DNA from: Chelydra serpentina
Lineage: Eukaryota > Chordata > Testudines > Chelydridae
Length of the DNA: 64,000 nt
Assembly (NCBI GenBank): GCA_037349315.1
Contig: JBAIAC010000004.1
Coordinates: 40,427,001 to 40,491,000 of the forward strand
Direction of reading: 5' to 3'
In this document: positions 12,641-24,754 of the stretch, one piece after another
Layout of the letters: the number at the start of each line of letters is the position of its first letter
How positions within the stretch are numbered: position 1 is the first letter of the stretch
Notes under the pieces: model-generated
The model's database searches: none
What the model was told of the DNA's origin: nothing
Seen by the model: the letters and a program-made list of their open reading frames with translations, nothing else
Position numbers and translations under genes: made by a program

Positions 12641-12887
12641 AAAAGCATCCTCAGATGTTGTATTTACTGCTCAGAGAAGCCTGAAAGGCAAAAACACTCT
12701 GTGGGAACTCCCTCCAAGCAAACTCCCTCTGTTTGCCTGTCCTCTGTTCACCGCTCACTCAGTTCGCAACTGGCTGCCTTTTTATAAGGCTGCTGCCTCG
12801 AAGCAGTTCAAAGCCTTCCCTCCAATCAACCACTCAAGGCCCATCTGGAACAAAGCACTTCCAATTCACACTTTTCAAACAAAAACA

Positions 12888-12900
12888 AACACACACACAC
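12888..12900. repeat. Short (CA)n run
   Basis: A short dinucleotide run inside the presumed CR1 5' region. Confidence 0.6.
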
Positions 12901-13104
12901 TGTCAAACTCCTTTTGTCCACTCCTTCCTTCAGAATCCATCACTACTATCCCTTAGTCAGCCAGGGATGTTCCAACAGAGCAATGCAAGGTTCTTCCATC
13001 TCCCTGGTATCTGAGTGTAGTAAGTTGATCACATAACTTAAATATGATTTTCTTTAGGCTACATCCCTCTACACTTGAGATAAAACTATTTAATGTTATC
13101 CTAC

Positions 13105-13323
13105 CTGCACTATAATGAACTGCTTTTGTAAAAGCTTATGGTACCACCGAAGTAGGCTGTCAAGTGTCTGCTGATTTTCTTTTCCAAGACCTTCATGGAT
13201 ATCAATGGTGCTTCGTTTATCAGGAGCTATTGTATTCTTGGAAGCAGACCATACCGATAGTTCAAACATTACATTTCCTTGGGAGGTCCAGAACTCCATC
13301 TGATGCAATCCTCTCTTCACCTC
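13105..13323 (-). CDS. Candidate internal exon of an unidentified host gene
   Basis: On the minus strand an AG (TTAGCAG) sits directly before 13,323 and a donor CAG|GTAGGA directly after 13,105. The 219 nt between are open and phase 0 at both ends, with in-frame stops just outside both splice sites, as expected of an exon. The 73 codons read EVKRGLHQMEFWTSQG near the start and LLRWYHKLLQKQFIIVQ at the end. The composition is balanced and not repeat-like, and the piece does not resemble any transposon protein I know. The polypyrimidine tract before the acceptor is poor (a run of A). I cannot name the protein. The stretch could be a chance open frame or part of an unknown repeat. Confidence 0.38.
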
Positions 13324-14164
13324 CTGCTAATTTTTTTTAAAGATTATCTACATGTCAGAGGCTTTTATTTTCTGACATAGTATGACTAGAATGTTCATTT
13401 CAGGAGGGATAAAACTATGCATGAAACAGGTTGAGTCAAGTTACATCTATATTGGTCCCATTTCTTTTTACTTAATTAATTAATTTATCAAACATCCCAA
13501 GACTCCAGACATTCCTACATTTTTCAAAGATGTCAGAGTGTTTATTTATAATGTTCAGCTATTACTGTAAAGAATGGTTTTTCTCCTTTTGCTTGAGAAA
13601 CTTCCTTTTATGCTTAGGACAAAGTCTTCCAGGCTGCCCAGTATGATAATTTCCTCCCCTTCAGGTATAATTCAAAGCTTGATTTTTGCCTGATATCTAG
13701 AATCATCCCAAGAAAAGTATTTCCACTCTGGATTAGTACATAGCTGAAAATTTCTTCTGCTGTGTATCTCATGCTGGTAAATGTGCAGAGTCTTTTGTTG
13801 ATCAACAAGTCTTTTAAAACTGCATTTCAGAATAGCTCAAGCATACAAACCAAACACAATTTACAAAAGCAGAGATTTTTACAATGTTAACTGTATTTCC
13901 TGATTTAAGACATTTCTAACAAATATTCTTCACACTACTTTTCCAGAGATGGCTACTTTTAAGTGCTTATCCCTCAAAGCCTTTAATACTTTAAGGTGAC
14001 ATACAAAGATTTAAACAAAAATGAAGTAACAGCAAGGTAAAATGCTGAATGCCCCAAGTAGCAAAAAACAGAGGGAGTTTAAACACATACAGTGGTCACC
14101 TTTTCACTCCCAAAGAATGCTAAGTAGCTTGAGAGTCTTTAAAAGAGTTCAGGGTTCTGTCTTT
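13324..14164. other. No supported gene
   Basis: AT-rich sequence between the candidate exon and the DIRS Gag relic. A 64-codon open frame at 13,614-13,808 shows nothing recognisable. Confidence 0.4.
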
Positions 14165-14740
14165 TTTCTGAATACAAAACCGAGCCATCAAATGCTAAGT
14201 CCTCAATAGCCTGCTGCATCTCAGGCACAATGCCATAATTCTGGCCTGGACATCTGCCATGTCCAGAGCTGACTGTGGTGAGGTCTTGACCATGAGGCCT
14301 TCTACAATGAACGTCTTAAACTCTTCTCTGGAGGCTTCTGGCAACTTGTCTGTGAACTTAGACATGATTGCCCAACAAAGTCATATTTAGAGAGCAACGC
14401 CTGCTGGTTTGTGATGTGCATCTGCAGGGAAGAGGAGGAATCAGTCTTCCCCTGCATCAAGTTCATCCTCTTGGACTCTTTGTCCTTAGGGGTGGATTTA
14501 TACCTTCCCTGCCATTCTCTGTCAATTGTTGAAGTTACCACCAGCGAATTAGGGGCTAGGTGGGAGTAGAAACCCATAAAATCCTGTATGGGAATGAAGT
14601 ACCACTTCTCCGAATGCTTTGCTGTGGGAAGCAACGAAACTACAGTATTCTAGAGGGCCGTTCCAGGCTCCAAGAGAGCCTCATTTATCGGGAGGGCTAC
14701 TCTCCTCAGAGCTGATTGGAAAATATCCAGCAGTTATGCA
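14165..14740 (-). pseudogene. Decayed DIRS Gag-like ORF1 fragment
   Basis: The minus-strand piece 14,634-14,302 aligns by eye with residues about 640-740 of the intact DIRS ORF1 at 44.06-41.40 kb. It has YFIPIQDFMGFYSHLAPNSL against YMAPPRDFQYLYTHPPPCSL, then ITNQQALLSKYDF against AANQQALLSRYAF. The nucleotide match continues to about 14,165 through the part encoding the KKLARTSLRASLDIADSA region. The copy is clearly older and more AT-rich. Open frames at 15,080-15,629 upstream on the same strand may be more of the same ORF but show no clear match. Confidence 0.75.
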
Positions 14741-16536
14741 TATTCTCCTTCAGGAATTCTGCCTCAACGTCTAAGGTAGCAGCCATATACTTCAGGAGGT
14801 ACTGATATGCCATAAGTCTTCAGGTATCAAGGGAGAGGAAGATTTCAGCACAGTAGAGTCATGCAGAGAGGCAGTTTGCAGGACTGGAGATCTTGTCTGG
14901 AACAGGAAAAAGAGTGAGACTTTAGGGACTGAGGAGTGTCCCAAGGATTCTGAGGAAGCCACTGTGCATAGAGGCAAGATGCTGGTGGCCTGTAACACTG
15001 AACCAAGAGCCCCGTCCCAACTGAGGGACAGATGCCTATCTCTGATCACTGATGGTGATTTGAAAGTGATTTCTGGTGCTCACTGTGCGATGATGAGGAG
15101 GAAGATGCCCCTGAGGAGTCCCAAAGGTTTTCTGGTGACGGTGGGGGAAACCAGCCTTGATGGGGCAAACAAATAGTCAGATTTGTCTGAAGCCCAATAT
15201 GGAGACAGCATCAGTGCCAAAAAGGAATTTCGGGTTGGAACTGACAGTACAGAATGAGGGATACTCCCACCAAGTACTGGGAGAAGCACTGGCATTGAGG
15301 CTAAGGATGTTACTGAACTTGACCCACAGATCTGTTGCAAAGCATGCATCAGCGTCGAGAGGGCCTTTGATGCCAGGCCCAGTTTCGGCTTCAATTCCAC
15401 AGACTGAGGTGCGCGCAGTGAAAGCTGTGGTGCTGACAAGCTGGGCAGTTCTGCAACACAGCCAGAAGGTACCAAGGATGCAACACTGCTGCCAATAATC
15501 TGATTTTACAAAAGCAGATAGGGATGTAACACCAACCCAAAAATTGCAAACTGGGGTAACAAAGTGGCAGACAAATGTCCTCAGAGGAGCTAATGCAACT
15601 TCCACTAAATCTTCAAGTTGCTTTCCCAACCATAATCATAAATATTCCTACAAGACAGTGTTCTGATCCTATGAATGCAGACCACTTGGATTAAATCAGA
15701 GACATTTTATTCAGAAAATAACAAGAAATCCTCCCACATAGAAGCTCAAATGATTAAAATAGCTACTGAATTATTTCTTACATTATTTACGATATTGGCC
15801 CATGTTTTAATATTTCTCCAATAGCCAGATGGTCAAGAAAAACAGATCTAAGAATTCCATGCAGCTAGGTAAGTGCTGAAAACTTTTTCCCAATTTTGTA
15901 GTTTTGTATGTAACATATTAAAGTAAAAAAAAACCAAAACGCTAAAACAGTTAACTATTTAAAATTTAACTATATGCATTCAAGCCCGTTACCTCACAAC
16001 AGAACACATTTTCTTTACTCTTTAAAAAAAAAAAAAAAATTACAGGGGGGAAATAGTTGACAAAATAGTAAACTGTATCTCAAATATTTTACCACTGTTA
16101 CTGTTCAGGTGTTATGGTTGCACTGAATCTGTAGCACTAAATCTTCAGTCCTCATTTCTAGGTGCTGGATTTTGACAACTAAAATAGCAGATGCCAAATG
16201 AAATGTTATTCTTAACGCACACAGCAGGAAAACTTTAGGTGCTCCCCCACATGCATTTAAAAACAGCCTTAGTAGATATGGAAACAGACTTCATAAGTAG
16301 AAAAAATATCTAAGTACAATAAGCTGTAACAGTTTCTCTTAGTCTAAGACCATGACTATACAAAATATACGAACTTTTAGGAAAAGAAATAAAGATATCA
16401 CAGCTTAACATGCCTGTTCCTTTAAAATTTTAATTCAATCACACCTTTGTGATTGTTTGCTATATCCCTTATTCCTCTTCTTCCAGGTGTCTACAGAATT
16501 TACCAATACTCTATTTCAGTAGTCACACTTATACTA
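14741..16536. other. Possible extension of the DIRS relic, then AT-rich sequence
   Basis: 14.8-15.64 kb is less AT-rich and holds two overlapping minus-strand frames (131 and 150 codons). Its position fits the proline-rich 5' half of a Gag-like ORF1, but I could not align it. 15.65-16.53 kb is AT-rich with a poly-A run at about 16,023-16,039 and nothing else recognised. Confidence 0.3.
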
Positions 16537-16834
16537 AGGGCTGGTCTACACTAACCCCCCAATTCGAACTAAGATACGCAACTTCAGCTACGTGAATAAC
16601 GTAGCTGAAGTCGAACTATCTTAGTTTGAATGAAAAGGTACTTACCCGGGGTCCACACGCGGCGCGCAGGCTCCCCCGTCGACTCCGCCTACTCCGTTCG
16701 TGGAGCAGGATTACAAGCGTCGACGGGGGAGCACTTCCTGGTTCGATTTATCGCGTCTAGACAAGACGCGATAAATCGAACCCAGAAGATCGATTGGACT
16801 CCTCCGATGGGACACGTAAGTATAGACGTACCCT
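16537..16834. mobile_element. 298-bp MITE with three internal hairpins
   Basis: Ends AGGGCTGGTCTACACT and its imperfect complement AGTATAGACGTACCCT, flanked on both sides by TA, the usual target of Tc1/mariner-type transposases. The interior has three stacked palindromes: 16,562-16,628 (arms TTCGAACTAAGATA and ACTTCAGCTACGT), 16,674-16,728 (arms around CGTCGACGGGGG) and 16,740-16,782 (GGTTCGATTTATCGCGTCT). A copy of identical length lies at 32,809. No coding capacity. Confidence 0.72.
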
Positions 16835-18204
16835 TAGTTTCCCAATTCTTAAGATTTCCCCTGAGTTTTCAACTCTTACACCACAAGAAAAACACACCAA
16901 GTTCACTAGTCTTTTTCATATGTTCGTAAATGTATGTTGCCTCTCTTCCAAAGACAAGCCCAACTCTTTTAACTTTTATTCATAAAAGATTCTTTATCTT
17001 TGTTACTTCTTATTGCATCCCCCCCCCTCCCCCGCCCCAAGCAAGGCAATAATATCTTCCTTGTGTGGCATGGTTACCAACACTGCATAGAGTATTCCAG
17101 ATGGAGTCTAACACTCCTGTAACTGTATCACCTCTTGTTTTGTATTTGGTCTCTGCTAATACAACCTAGTAACTTGCTTGCTTGCACCTGTGCACAAGCC
17201 TTATGGTTTCAATGATTTTTCCACAATAACCTTCAAATCCTTTTTCTAGTCAGGGTGCTGAATGATTATTCCATTTCAGCACATACTGTATTTCCTTTGG
17301 TTTCTTGCTCCCAGACTAATTATTTTACATTTTTCCACAGTGGCATTTGCCAGTTGTTGGCCCAGTCACCTAAACAATTTAAAACCCTGTATTATTCCTA
17401 ATTCACTCCACTGAATTGTATTACTTTCAAAACAGAAAAACTTACAGTAAACAGATGTATATGCATAAACACATTACTTATGTGGAGGTGTGATGCAAGT
17501 GATCAGTGTAATTTATCATATATTTTTGTAATTTATCATACGCCTTTGGCCATTTCACTTGCATTTTTTTACTAATCCCTCTCTACTGGGACTACTTCTA
17601 ACACTCCAAACTTCTGAGCAGCTTCCAACCACTGCCATTTAAAAAAAACAAAACAAAAAACTTGCCATGAAAATATCTCGTTCCCTAAATGTAATCCTGC
17701 TGCCCCAAACTGCATTTACCTGCACGTTAGAACCACCAATATCAGTCTCAAACTAGTGACAAGTTTATGGCCTGCTCTTATGATCTATTCAGGGTACAAA
17801 TGGGAACTTTATTCCATCAGAAGTCCACTATTTCCCCTTTTTCATGGTATAAGGAATTTGTTTCTAGTTCTGGTAGCAGTCAAACTATCAGGCCTTAAAA
17901 TTATAAAATGTATACAAAGGCTATGGTAGATAATTTTTAGAGATTTGTAAAATATAGCATTTATAATTTCCCTTACTGATTATAGCACTGGTGTATGTAA
18001 AGGGAGTTCTCACTAATTCCACACAAACAGTGATTCAGGATTTCAACTAATCTGGGGGGAGGAGGGGCAACGTAAACCAGCAGACTTTTGGCCTAAATCT
18101 TCAACCATATTTGGTCCTCTACAGGTAGAACTCTGCAAACAATGGCACAACCAGGTATAAAACCAGAAGAAGAAAGGGTAAGCACAGTTTTGCAGCCTAG
18201 TGAC
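16835..18204. other. No supported gene
   Basis: Mixed AT-rich sequence with a C-rich run at about 17,020-17,036. Parts may be old, unrecognised LINE sequence. Confidence 0.35.
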
Positions 18205-18778
18205 TGTTACCCGTTCCTGGAACCAGCCAGGAAATAACCACAGACAAATAATGAACTAGAGCAACACTGAGGGTTGATGTATTGCTTTCCTTATTGCTTC
18301 CCTTATTTGCACAGTTATACTCATACACACAACTCATTCATGCTGGCAGGCTGCAGGCGCGAATGTTGGTTTCGATTTTCGCAGGTGGCTGGGGCTGGCC
18401 AAACTTCAGCTGCCTGGAAATCAACACGCTAGGCGACGAGAGTCCCCGGAGTCCTTTCAGATCTGCGGGAGAGCTCTACTGCTTCCGGTCTGGTTCCGAG
18501 TTTGGCGTGCTGTTACATTTCCTTGTTGATAACTTTTACCTGGCTGCCCGTCTCGAGATTTATATCTTTACCACGATAATACCATGGTTCCATAAAAGGC
18601 AATATTTGCTTTTTTGCTTCTTTGCTTTGCCATTGGCTGTCACTCACACTCATTCATTCCTTACATCGATTGATTACATGTTCATAAGCATGAATACAAT
18701 TGGTAATATAGAGCACTGTAGCTTTAAGCAAGCATCTAACATCACTGGGGGACTTCTGCTGCTTATAGCTTTGTAACA
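18205..18778 (+). repeat. Candidate solo LTR or other GC-richer insert
   Basis: This patch begins TGTTAC and ends GTAACA, a TG...CA inverted terminal pattern. It is richer in GC than its surroundings and contains a TATA-like CATAAAAGG at 18,592. It holds a 164-codon open frame (18,282-18,776) without recognisable domains. No target duplication is visible in the flanks, which argues against a clean LTR. Strand and identity are uncertain. Confidence 0.25.
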
Positions 18779-19157
18779 GCATAACAGGAAACTATTCAGG
18801 CTGCATTTGAAAGAGCAAATGGGGAGAGGAGGGGCACATGCAGCAGGGCACGTGGGGGCTGCGTCCGACTACAGTGACTTCTCTCATTTAAAAAAAATTG
18901 AAGTTTTTATTTTTCAGGCAAGCACCAAGTATTCTGTCTTAATCAATACTCCATTTTTATATTTTGCATGTGGGAAAAAAGAAACAAAGCACAGTTTGAA
19001 ATATGTGGGTATGAACTACCACTTGATTATGAATTTTAAAAATCCAGGAAGCTAATTCAAAATTTTAATTGCACAAATATGTAAAATTATATCAGGATTT
19101 GCATAATGAATTTGTGTAGTTAAACTGAGTGATTTACCACAGCTCTACCATCCTCTG
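18779..19157. other. No supported gene
   Basis: AT-rich; nothing recognised. Confidence 0.4.
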
Positions 19158-19454
19158 AGGGCTGGTGTACACTAAAGCTGTAAATCCACCGAAGCCGCAC
19201 TACTTCAGTTACGTAAATTACATAACTTAAGTCGACGTAACTAAGGTTGACTTACAGCGGTGTCTACACCATGCTGTGTCGATGGGAGATGCTCTCCTGC
19301 CGACTTACCTTACGCTTCGCAGGGAGTTGCAGAACAGAAGTTGACCGGAGAGCACTCTGCCATCAACTTAGTGGGTCTTCACCAGATCCACTAAATCGAC
19401 ATCGCTGCATCGATTGCAGCAGTGCTGATTTAGCCATAAGTATAGACATGCCCT
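19158..19454. mobile_element. MITE related to the 298-bp hairpin family
   Basis: Ends AGGGCTGGTGTACACTA and AGTATAGACATGCCCT match the 16.5-kb copy, and the length (297 bp) is almost the same. The interior differs: palindromes around GTCGACGTAACT and AATCGACATCG. It is probably a diverged subfamily using the same transposase ends. Confidence 0.6.
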
Positions 19455-20624
19455 TAGTGAGCAGGATTGCTGATCTCACCTGGTTGCCTAAAGACACTAG
19501 TCCCATCTCATAATCATCCTTTTCTATAAATGTGAAGAACAAAGTTGAAGCACCTGTTATTTTTAGGGCTATCAATTAATGGAATGTTTTAAGAGAAGTT
19601 GTGAGCTTTCCGTGATTTCTTCCATCCAATCCACATCACTCATTACTATTAATTAATTACATTGCCAGAAAATGATTTTATTGCTGTACCTTAACATTTT
19701 GAGACTATTAAACAAAAAATTTTAAGAACTGTAAATATGTTGTTGATATATTCAGTATTGTCCTATTCTGTGACTTTTCAAAAAAAGTGGTTTATTTATA
19801 AGTACTAATAAATTCATTTAAAACCTAAAAATTAATATTAAATTGTGTTGGCCTGGTAATATGTCTAGACTTTGAAGTTAAATGTTATTTCAAGGTGGAT
19901 TAAAAAGTAGAGATAAAAATATCTTATACTTTAAAAATAAATACTTTTCAGCAGATTTTTATGATCTGGCAGAACACCCACCAAGAGGGTAGAGAGGCCT
20001 GAGCCATGAACCTGCACCTTGTCTGAAGCTAGACATTGTAGTTTTCCCAACAACTTTGTTTCAAATAGATGGTTTGATAAAGGTAAAATTAGTTCCCACT
20101 GCTATCACAGTGGTTCTCAAAATGTGAGTCCTAGTCTGCTGATATGGTCCTGGTCATGTGATACAGATTATTTTTGTACTTCCAGCTGCTAAATCACATT
20201 ATTAGAAGGCAGAAGTATATCAAAAATGGTTCTAGTCATGAATGCAAATTTTATATAAATAGATATGGTATGTTTTTAATGATTGTCTTGATGTTAACAG
20301 TTTAGGTTAAATGATTCATTGTATATTAAATTGATACTTGTTTTATTTAATGCATTTTAAAAGCAAATTTGACACAAATATTCCCCTGACTCGAACTAAC
20401 TTGCATTAGACAAAACAGCAAAGGCCATGTCCAGAAATTTTATGTGATAGCAGAACGTCAACCCCACATTTGACTTTCTTTATTGCAAAGGGAATAATTT
20501 GTAAAATTTTAGAAATTATATGTGAAGATAGTGGGTAGGGACAGGGACAAAAATGAATTCTCCTAAAAAAAAAAAAGCTGGAAATCAAAGATGAAAGGAG
20601 AAAGTTTCAGACACAGATTCCTGA
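19455..20624. other. No supported gene
   Basis: AT-rich. At 20,107 the words CAGTGGTTCTCAAAA resemble one hAT terminus, but no partner end was found. Confidence 0.35.
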
Positions 20625-20745
20625 ATCCTTATTTATTGTGTGTGTTACGTTAGTTGTTTTAGAGGTCCCAATCCAAGATTAGGGATTTATTGTGCTAGGC
20701 ATCATGCAAACAAGTAAGAGAGATAAGCCCTGCTATAATATAGGA
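20625..20745 (-). repeat. L2-type LINE 3' tail (old), minus strand
   Basis: The complement reads GATGCCTAGCACAATAAATC, then a GATTGGGACCTC segment, the same order of words as the tails at 2.6 and 37.9 kb. The region on to about 21,060 (AGGCCTTAAAAGGTGAAGA) may belong to the same old element family. Confidence 0.45.
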
Positions 20746-23700
20746 TTAGGTGAAAGAGGCAGAAGAACAGACAGAAAGGTAGGTGGTGGGGGGATGAAGT
20801 AGTAGTAAAACAAGCACATTTCACATAACTGTGTGCCACCTGACTAACTGTCAGACGGCAGCATTCCATAAGAAACATGGCAGTGTGAAGTCATAAGCAG
20901 GGGAGGTGAAGGAGGACAAGGTGGTGATTTTGTGAACTTTGACAAGCAATAAAAGTTGAGGTGAACACTGCAAGAGAGATAAGATCTGGTGGGTAGGGCA
21001 GAGTTAAATAGATAAAGGCCTTAAAAGGTGAAGATACGCCCTTAAACTCCTGTCAATAATTTGAGATTTTCTTTTAGTTTGTGAACAAAAAGTATAAGTT
21101 TTCTGGAAAAGAGAAGGGTTTTCTCATACTCTTCATAATATAGAACCCTAATTAATAGAGAATTTATCTGGTGGACATATCCCGTAACATCGTACAGACC
21201 ACCTCCTCTCACTTTCCAAACTGCATGGACTACTTCCCTTCCCATTGGTAAAAGTGTAACTCCTTTGTGCAAGTAAAGAAATTACTTGCATGGAAAGAAA
21301 AGAGTAAAGAGCTCACTACTGTAGCAAAGAGCGGAGAGAGAGAGAGAAACAGTGGAAGGAAGAGAGGGATTCACCTCACAAAAATGGAGAGGGGAGAGAA
21401 AAGAAAGCAGAAAGCCACCCACCTCCCTGACCCTCACAGCAGGCAAAGGAAGATGAGAGGAAGTGGAGAGGAATTAGTGAGAGATTTAACTAATTTTCTC
21501 TTGGGATCTAAACCAAGACTTGAAGTAAGGACCACAAAGGTTGTAGTTAGTTCATTATCTCAAAGTCTCAACTGATCTCTTGATATATCATCTTCAGCTT
21601 GTATGTTCATGATGACTAGTGGATTTTACTAAAAAGAAGGGAGGCTATACTGAACCATAAAATCTCTAGAGAAATATTGTTTCAAATTCAACGCAATTCC
21701 ATCTAAATCAGAGCTACACCAAGAATGAATTTGGCCCACTCTTTCTAAAATCCCTACAAGATGCCACTATACTGAATGAAACCCAGAAAATGTTTGCATT
21801 GATGCATATATCTTTTATGCTAATTATGGGATGTTTGGTCTTTTTTAATCTTTTAAGACCAAATGCACCTTTCATAGACTGAAGGCTAAAAATAGTTATA
21901 CTTAAATAAAAACAGCAATTTAGTATTATATTGCAATTATCAGATGATTATATTAGGTAAGCAAAATAATCATTCACATTTTTGTAGTTTTGTTTGCCTC
22001 AAATTTCCAATTTCTTGCATTATTCCCTTTATGACTCAGCCCTTAAGAAACTCTAGATCAGTGAAAATTAAGATAGTAAGGTCCAATCAGCCTGGGTCTC
22101 TAATTCTTTGTCCATGAAGTAAGCTACAGTTCCAACAATGTCCTGGATTACTAAGTGATACATTTTCTAAGGTGTCATAAAATATTAAAGTGACATGTTA
22201 CACAGCTGTACATACAAATCTCTACCAAACATTTTCAGAAGATGTCTTCCTTCTAAAACATGAAATTCATACCAAAATGACACAGGTTTGTAGCCTGCTA
22301 TTGCATCCACAAATCACTAGACACCACTAAGTACCCTAGCTTCAAGAACTCAAGCAGTGAAGGGGAACAGAAGAGAAAACTACTGATAGACAGGTGGTGC
22401 TAGTGCTGATGATACAAAGCACTTTTCCTTCTCTTAGCTGTGGGAGAAACCATGGAAACTACAACAGAATACTATGAAACTGGATTATACCAGCTGCTTC
22501 ACACTATGGCTCTTTAAGTATGAAACAATTAGCTGTATAGATTTCAAACTTTACACCGTGGCTGATTTACTTCTTAATTGATTTTGACCTCTAGCTTTTT
22601 ATGTACAGAGAGTATTAAGGCAATGTTAGCAATGGTACAATTAGCTGTTCCACCTAAACTATCACCATTGTTAGTATAAAAGTGAACAAGGCACTTACAA
22701 AAAGATTTAAAGTAGTTTGTATGCTTTTTTTTTTTTTTTTTAAATCAAGCCACAACATAGGATATAGTTACTGTTAATTGAATTGAATTTATATATCTCT
22801 CTCTTAAAGGGAGCTATAAACATACTTTCCTCAACACAACTTTCAGATTGAAATTCCAAACAACTAATGCTTCTGAAATGGCCATCCCTGAACAAAGATA
22901 CTCTAAATTCTGGGGCAGTACCAAAACTGGAATGGGTGAACTGTGATTTAATTAACTCACTATCAGTGTAAATGGAAAATGGGATGTACTATAAGAATAG
23001 GTGGCATGGATTCAATGAGGATGCTAAACTCAGTTAGTATGAAGACATAAGTTAACTATAAAATCTACATTATATTTAATCAGTTCATAAATCTGGTCCT
23101 CAAGAAAGGAATGTTTGAAGTTATAAAGCTACCCAAAATGAAATGTTTTATTTTAATATACTTCGTCAGTTCACTAATCACTATAGTATGAACTTTTCAA
23201 TGTATACTAATCACTGATCCCGTTAGCTACAGATTTTTGTATATGCAAATCTATAAAGGCAGATGGAAGACAAGCCTTAAATAAAAATGTACAGTTAAAC
23301 ATTTATGAAAATATACTCAAAAAGACTATAACGATGTAAATATAACACTGCTGCCTACACTAGATGAACAGATTCTTTTTGAAGATTAAAACAGCATTTA
23401 GGTTAAGGGCTAAAAAATTAAGAACAATTATAGCACTGTGCAGTACTTCTGAATAGAAAAAGTATATGTTTACCCACAAAATAAATTTCAAAAGGTGCTT
23501 TATGAATGAATGAATAAATTCTATGGCTTAACCAGAAGCAAAGCAAATTTTGGGACGCTCCCAGATTGCATATAAATATGGCATAACAACAATATGAGAC
23601 ATTCAAAGTGAAATCTTTGTACTGCAGAGTTATTTGACACTATCCTTTGGAAATTAAGACTACAACTTGTCCAATGGACCAATGTGGCAAACATGTCCAT

Positions 23701-23871
23701 TTTTCTTTACGTAGCAATACTGAGCATCTAAAAGCATTTTACACTGGGCTGGGCTGGCTACAGCACAAGTTACATAACACAATAACATTGCACTAAAGCA
23801 AGAGATCTAGATGAAAGTTTTCAAAATAGCTAGTTTAATTTTTTTTTTGTAATCTCAGGATATCTTTCACA
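20746..23871. other. Long stretch without a supported gene
   Basis: 21,300-21,480 is purine-rich and gives a 102-codon low-complexity frame with no ATG start, not taken as a gene. A poly-T run lies at 22,724-22,741. The rest is AT-rich unique-looking sequence. Confidence 0.35.
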
Positions 23872-24269
23872 TAGGGTGACCAGATGTCCCGATTTTATTG
23901 GGACTGTCCTGATATTTAGCATTTTGTCCCGCGTCCCGACCGAAGTACAGTCGGGACGCCAATTGTCCCGATATTTCGTTTCGTGATTTTTTTTTTGGCC
24001 GCTTAGGCAGCGCTGACAGGTAGGGGGGGAGCGGTTTTTCAATCGTTACACTCACCCAGCATGTTGTGGTCTTTGGCGGCATTTCGGCGGCGGGCCCCTC
24101 AGTTGCTCCCGGTCTTCGACGGCATTTTAGCGGCGGGTATGTCTTTCTTCTGTGGCAAGACTTATTACCTGCCGCCGAAGTGCCACCGAAGACTGGGACG
24201 TGCCGGGTGAGTGTAGAAAGCGCGCTCCCCCAGGCGGTCCCGATTTTTTCTACTGATATGGTCACCCTA
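23872..24269. mobile_element. hAT-type MITE, TAGGGTGACCAG family, GC-rich core
   Basis: Starts TAGGGTGACCAGATGTCC and ends TGGTCACCCTA. The 8-bp flanks CTTTCACA at 23,864-23,871 and 24,270-24,277 are identical, a perfect hAT target duplication. The 398-bp element has a GC-rich core with GGCGGCATTTCGGCGG-type repeats. Short open frames inside do not encode a transposase. Confidence 0.88.
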
Positions 24270-24696
24270 CTTTCACATGATTGAGGTGCAAAATATATTC
24301 AATCAAGTCTACTCTACACAAGAGATGCACACACAGTTATTAAAGATCTACAGTAGCTGTATTTGTTAACCAAGTAAAATTTCATGTGGAATCTTTCATC
24401 AGTTTAAAGCAGGCATGTAAACATGCTTTTTACACAGTTAGATTAGATGCCATCTTTTATACAAGATAATATACTCCAGTCTAACAAGGAAACTGTGGTA
24501 TCCTTTTCACTTCTTTTACCTTCTAGCCAAAGATGTACTCCTGTTGCTATCTGCCTTTTCCATGTTTTAGTTCCATCAGCCAAGTTCTACTACAACACTC
24601 AATTTTATATACTACACAATTTTAATATCCAATATTGGCAAAGGTCACAATGTAATTAAAAAACACATTTAGGATGGATAATTTAAGACTGGGTCA
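24270..24696. other. No supported gene
   Basis: AT-rich; nothing recognised. Confidence 0.4.
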
Positions 24697-24754
24697 GGCC
24701 CTCAGCTGGTGTAATTTGACATAGTTCTGCCGATTTACACCAACTGAGGATCTG
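24697..24754. repeat. Short palindromic repeat
   Basis: Arms GGCCCTCAGCTGGTGTAAT and GATTTACACCAACTGAGGATC form an imperfect foldback. The same arms occur at 51,865-51,944, so this is a dispersed small palindromic element. Confidence 0.55.

Larger units (their letters stand above)
8681..12960 (-). mobile_element. Nearly full-length CR1 LINE, broken
   Basis: The genome-left edge TCATAGAATCATAGAAG is the complement of the ATTCTATGATTCTATG tail that ends CR1 elements, so the element runs on the minus strand. Reading backwards: 3' UTR and ORF2 C-terminus at 8.7-9.2 kb, reverse transcriptase at 9.4-10.2 kb, endonuclease at 10.6-11.55 kb, ORF1 esterase-like region at 11.78-12.4 kb, ORF1 zinc-finger segment near 12.54-12.64 kb, and probable 5' UTR to about 12.96 kb. 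The length of about 4.3 kb is close to a complete CR1. Several frameshifts and stops break both ORFs. The 5' boundary is approximate. Confidence 0.88.

Noticed and set aside
15080..15629. Two overlapping minus-strand frames of 131 and 150 codons
   Set aside because: Likely shadows or remains of the 5' part of a decayed DIRS ORF1; no clear alignment to any protein, so not called as genes.
20107..20230. Another Charlie-like hAT MITE starting CAGTGGTTCTCAAAA
   Set aside because: No matching right terminus or target duplication found.
21267..21575. 102-codon plus-strand frame
   Set aside because: Low-complexity purine-rich sequence (GAGAGAG) yields Glu/Arg/Lys repeats by composition.
23872..24284. 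Open frames of 70-132 codons on both strands
   Set aside because: They lie inside a hAT MITE with clear ends and target duplications and come from its GC-rich core.
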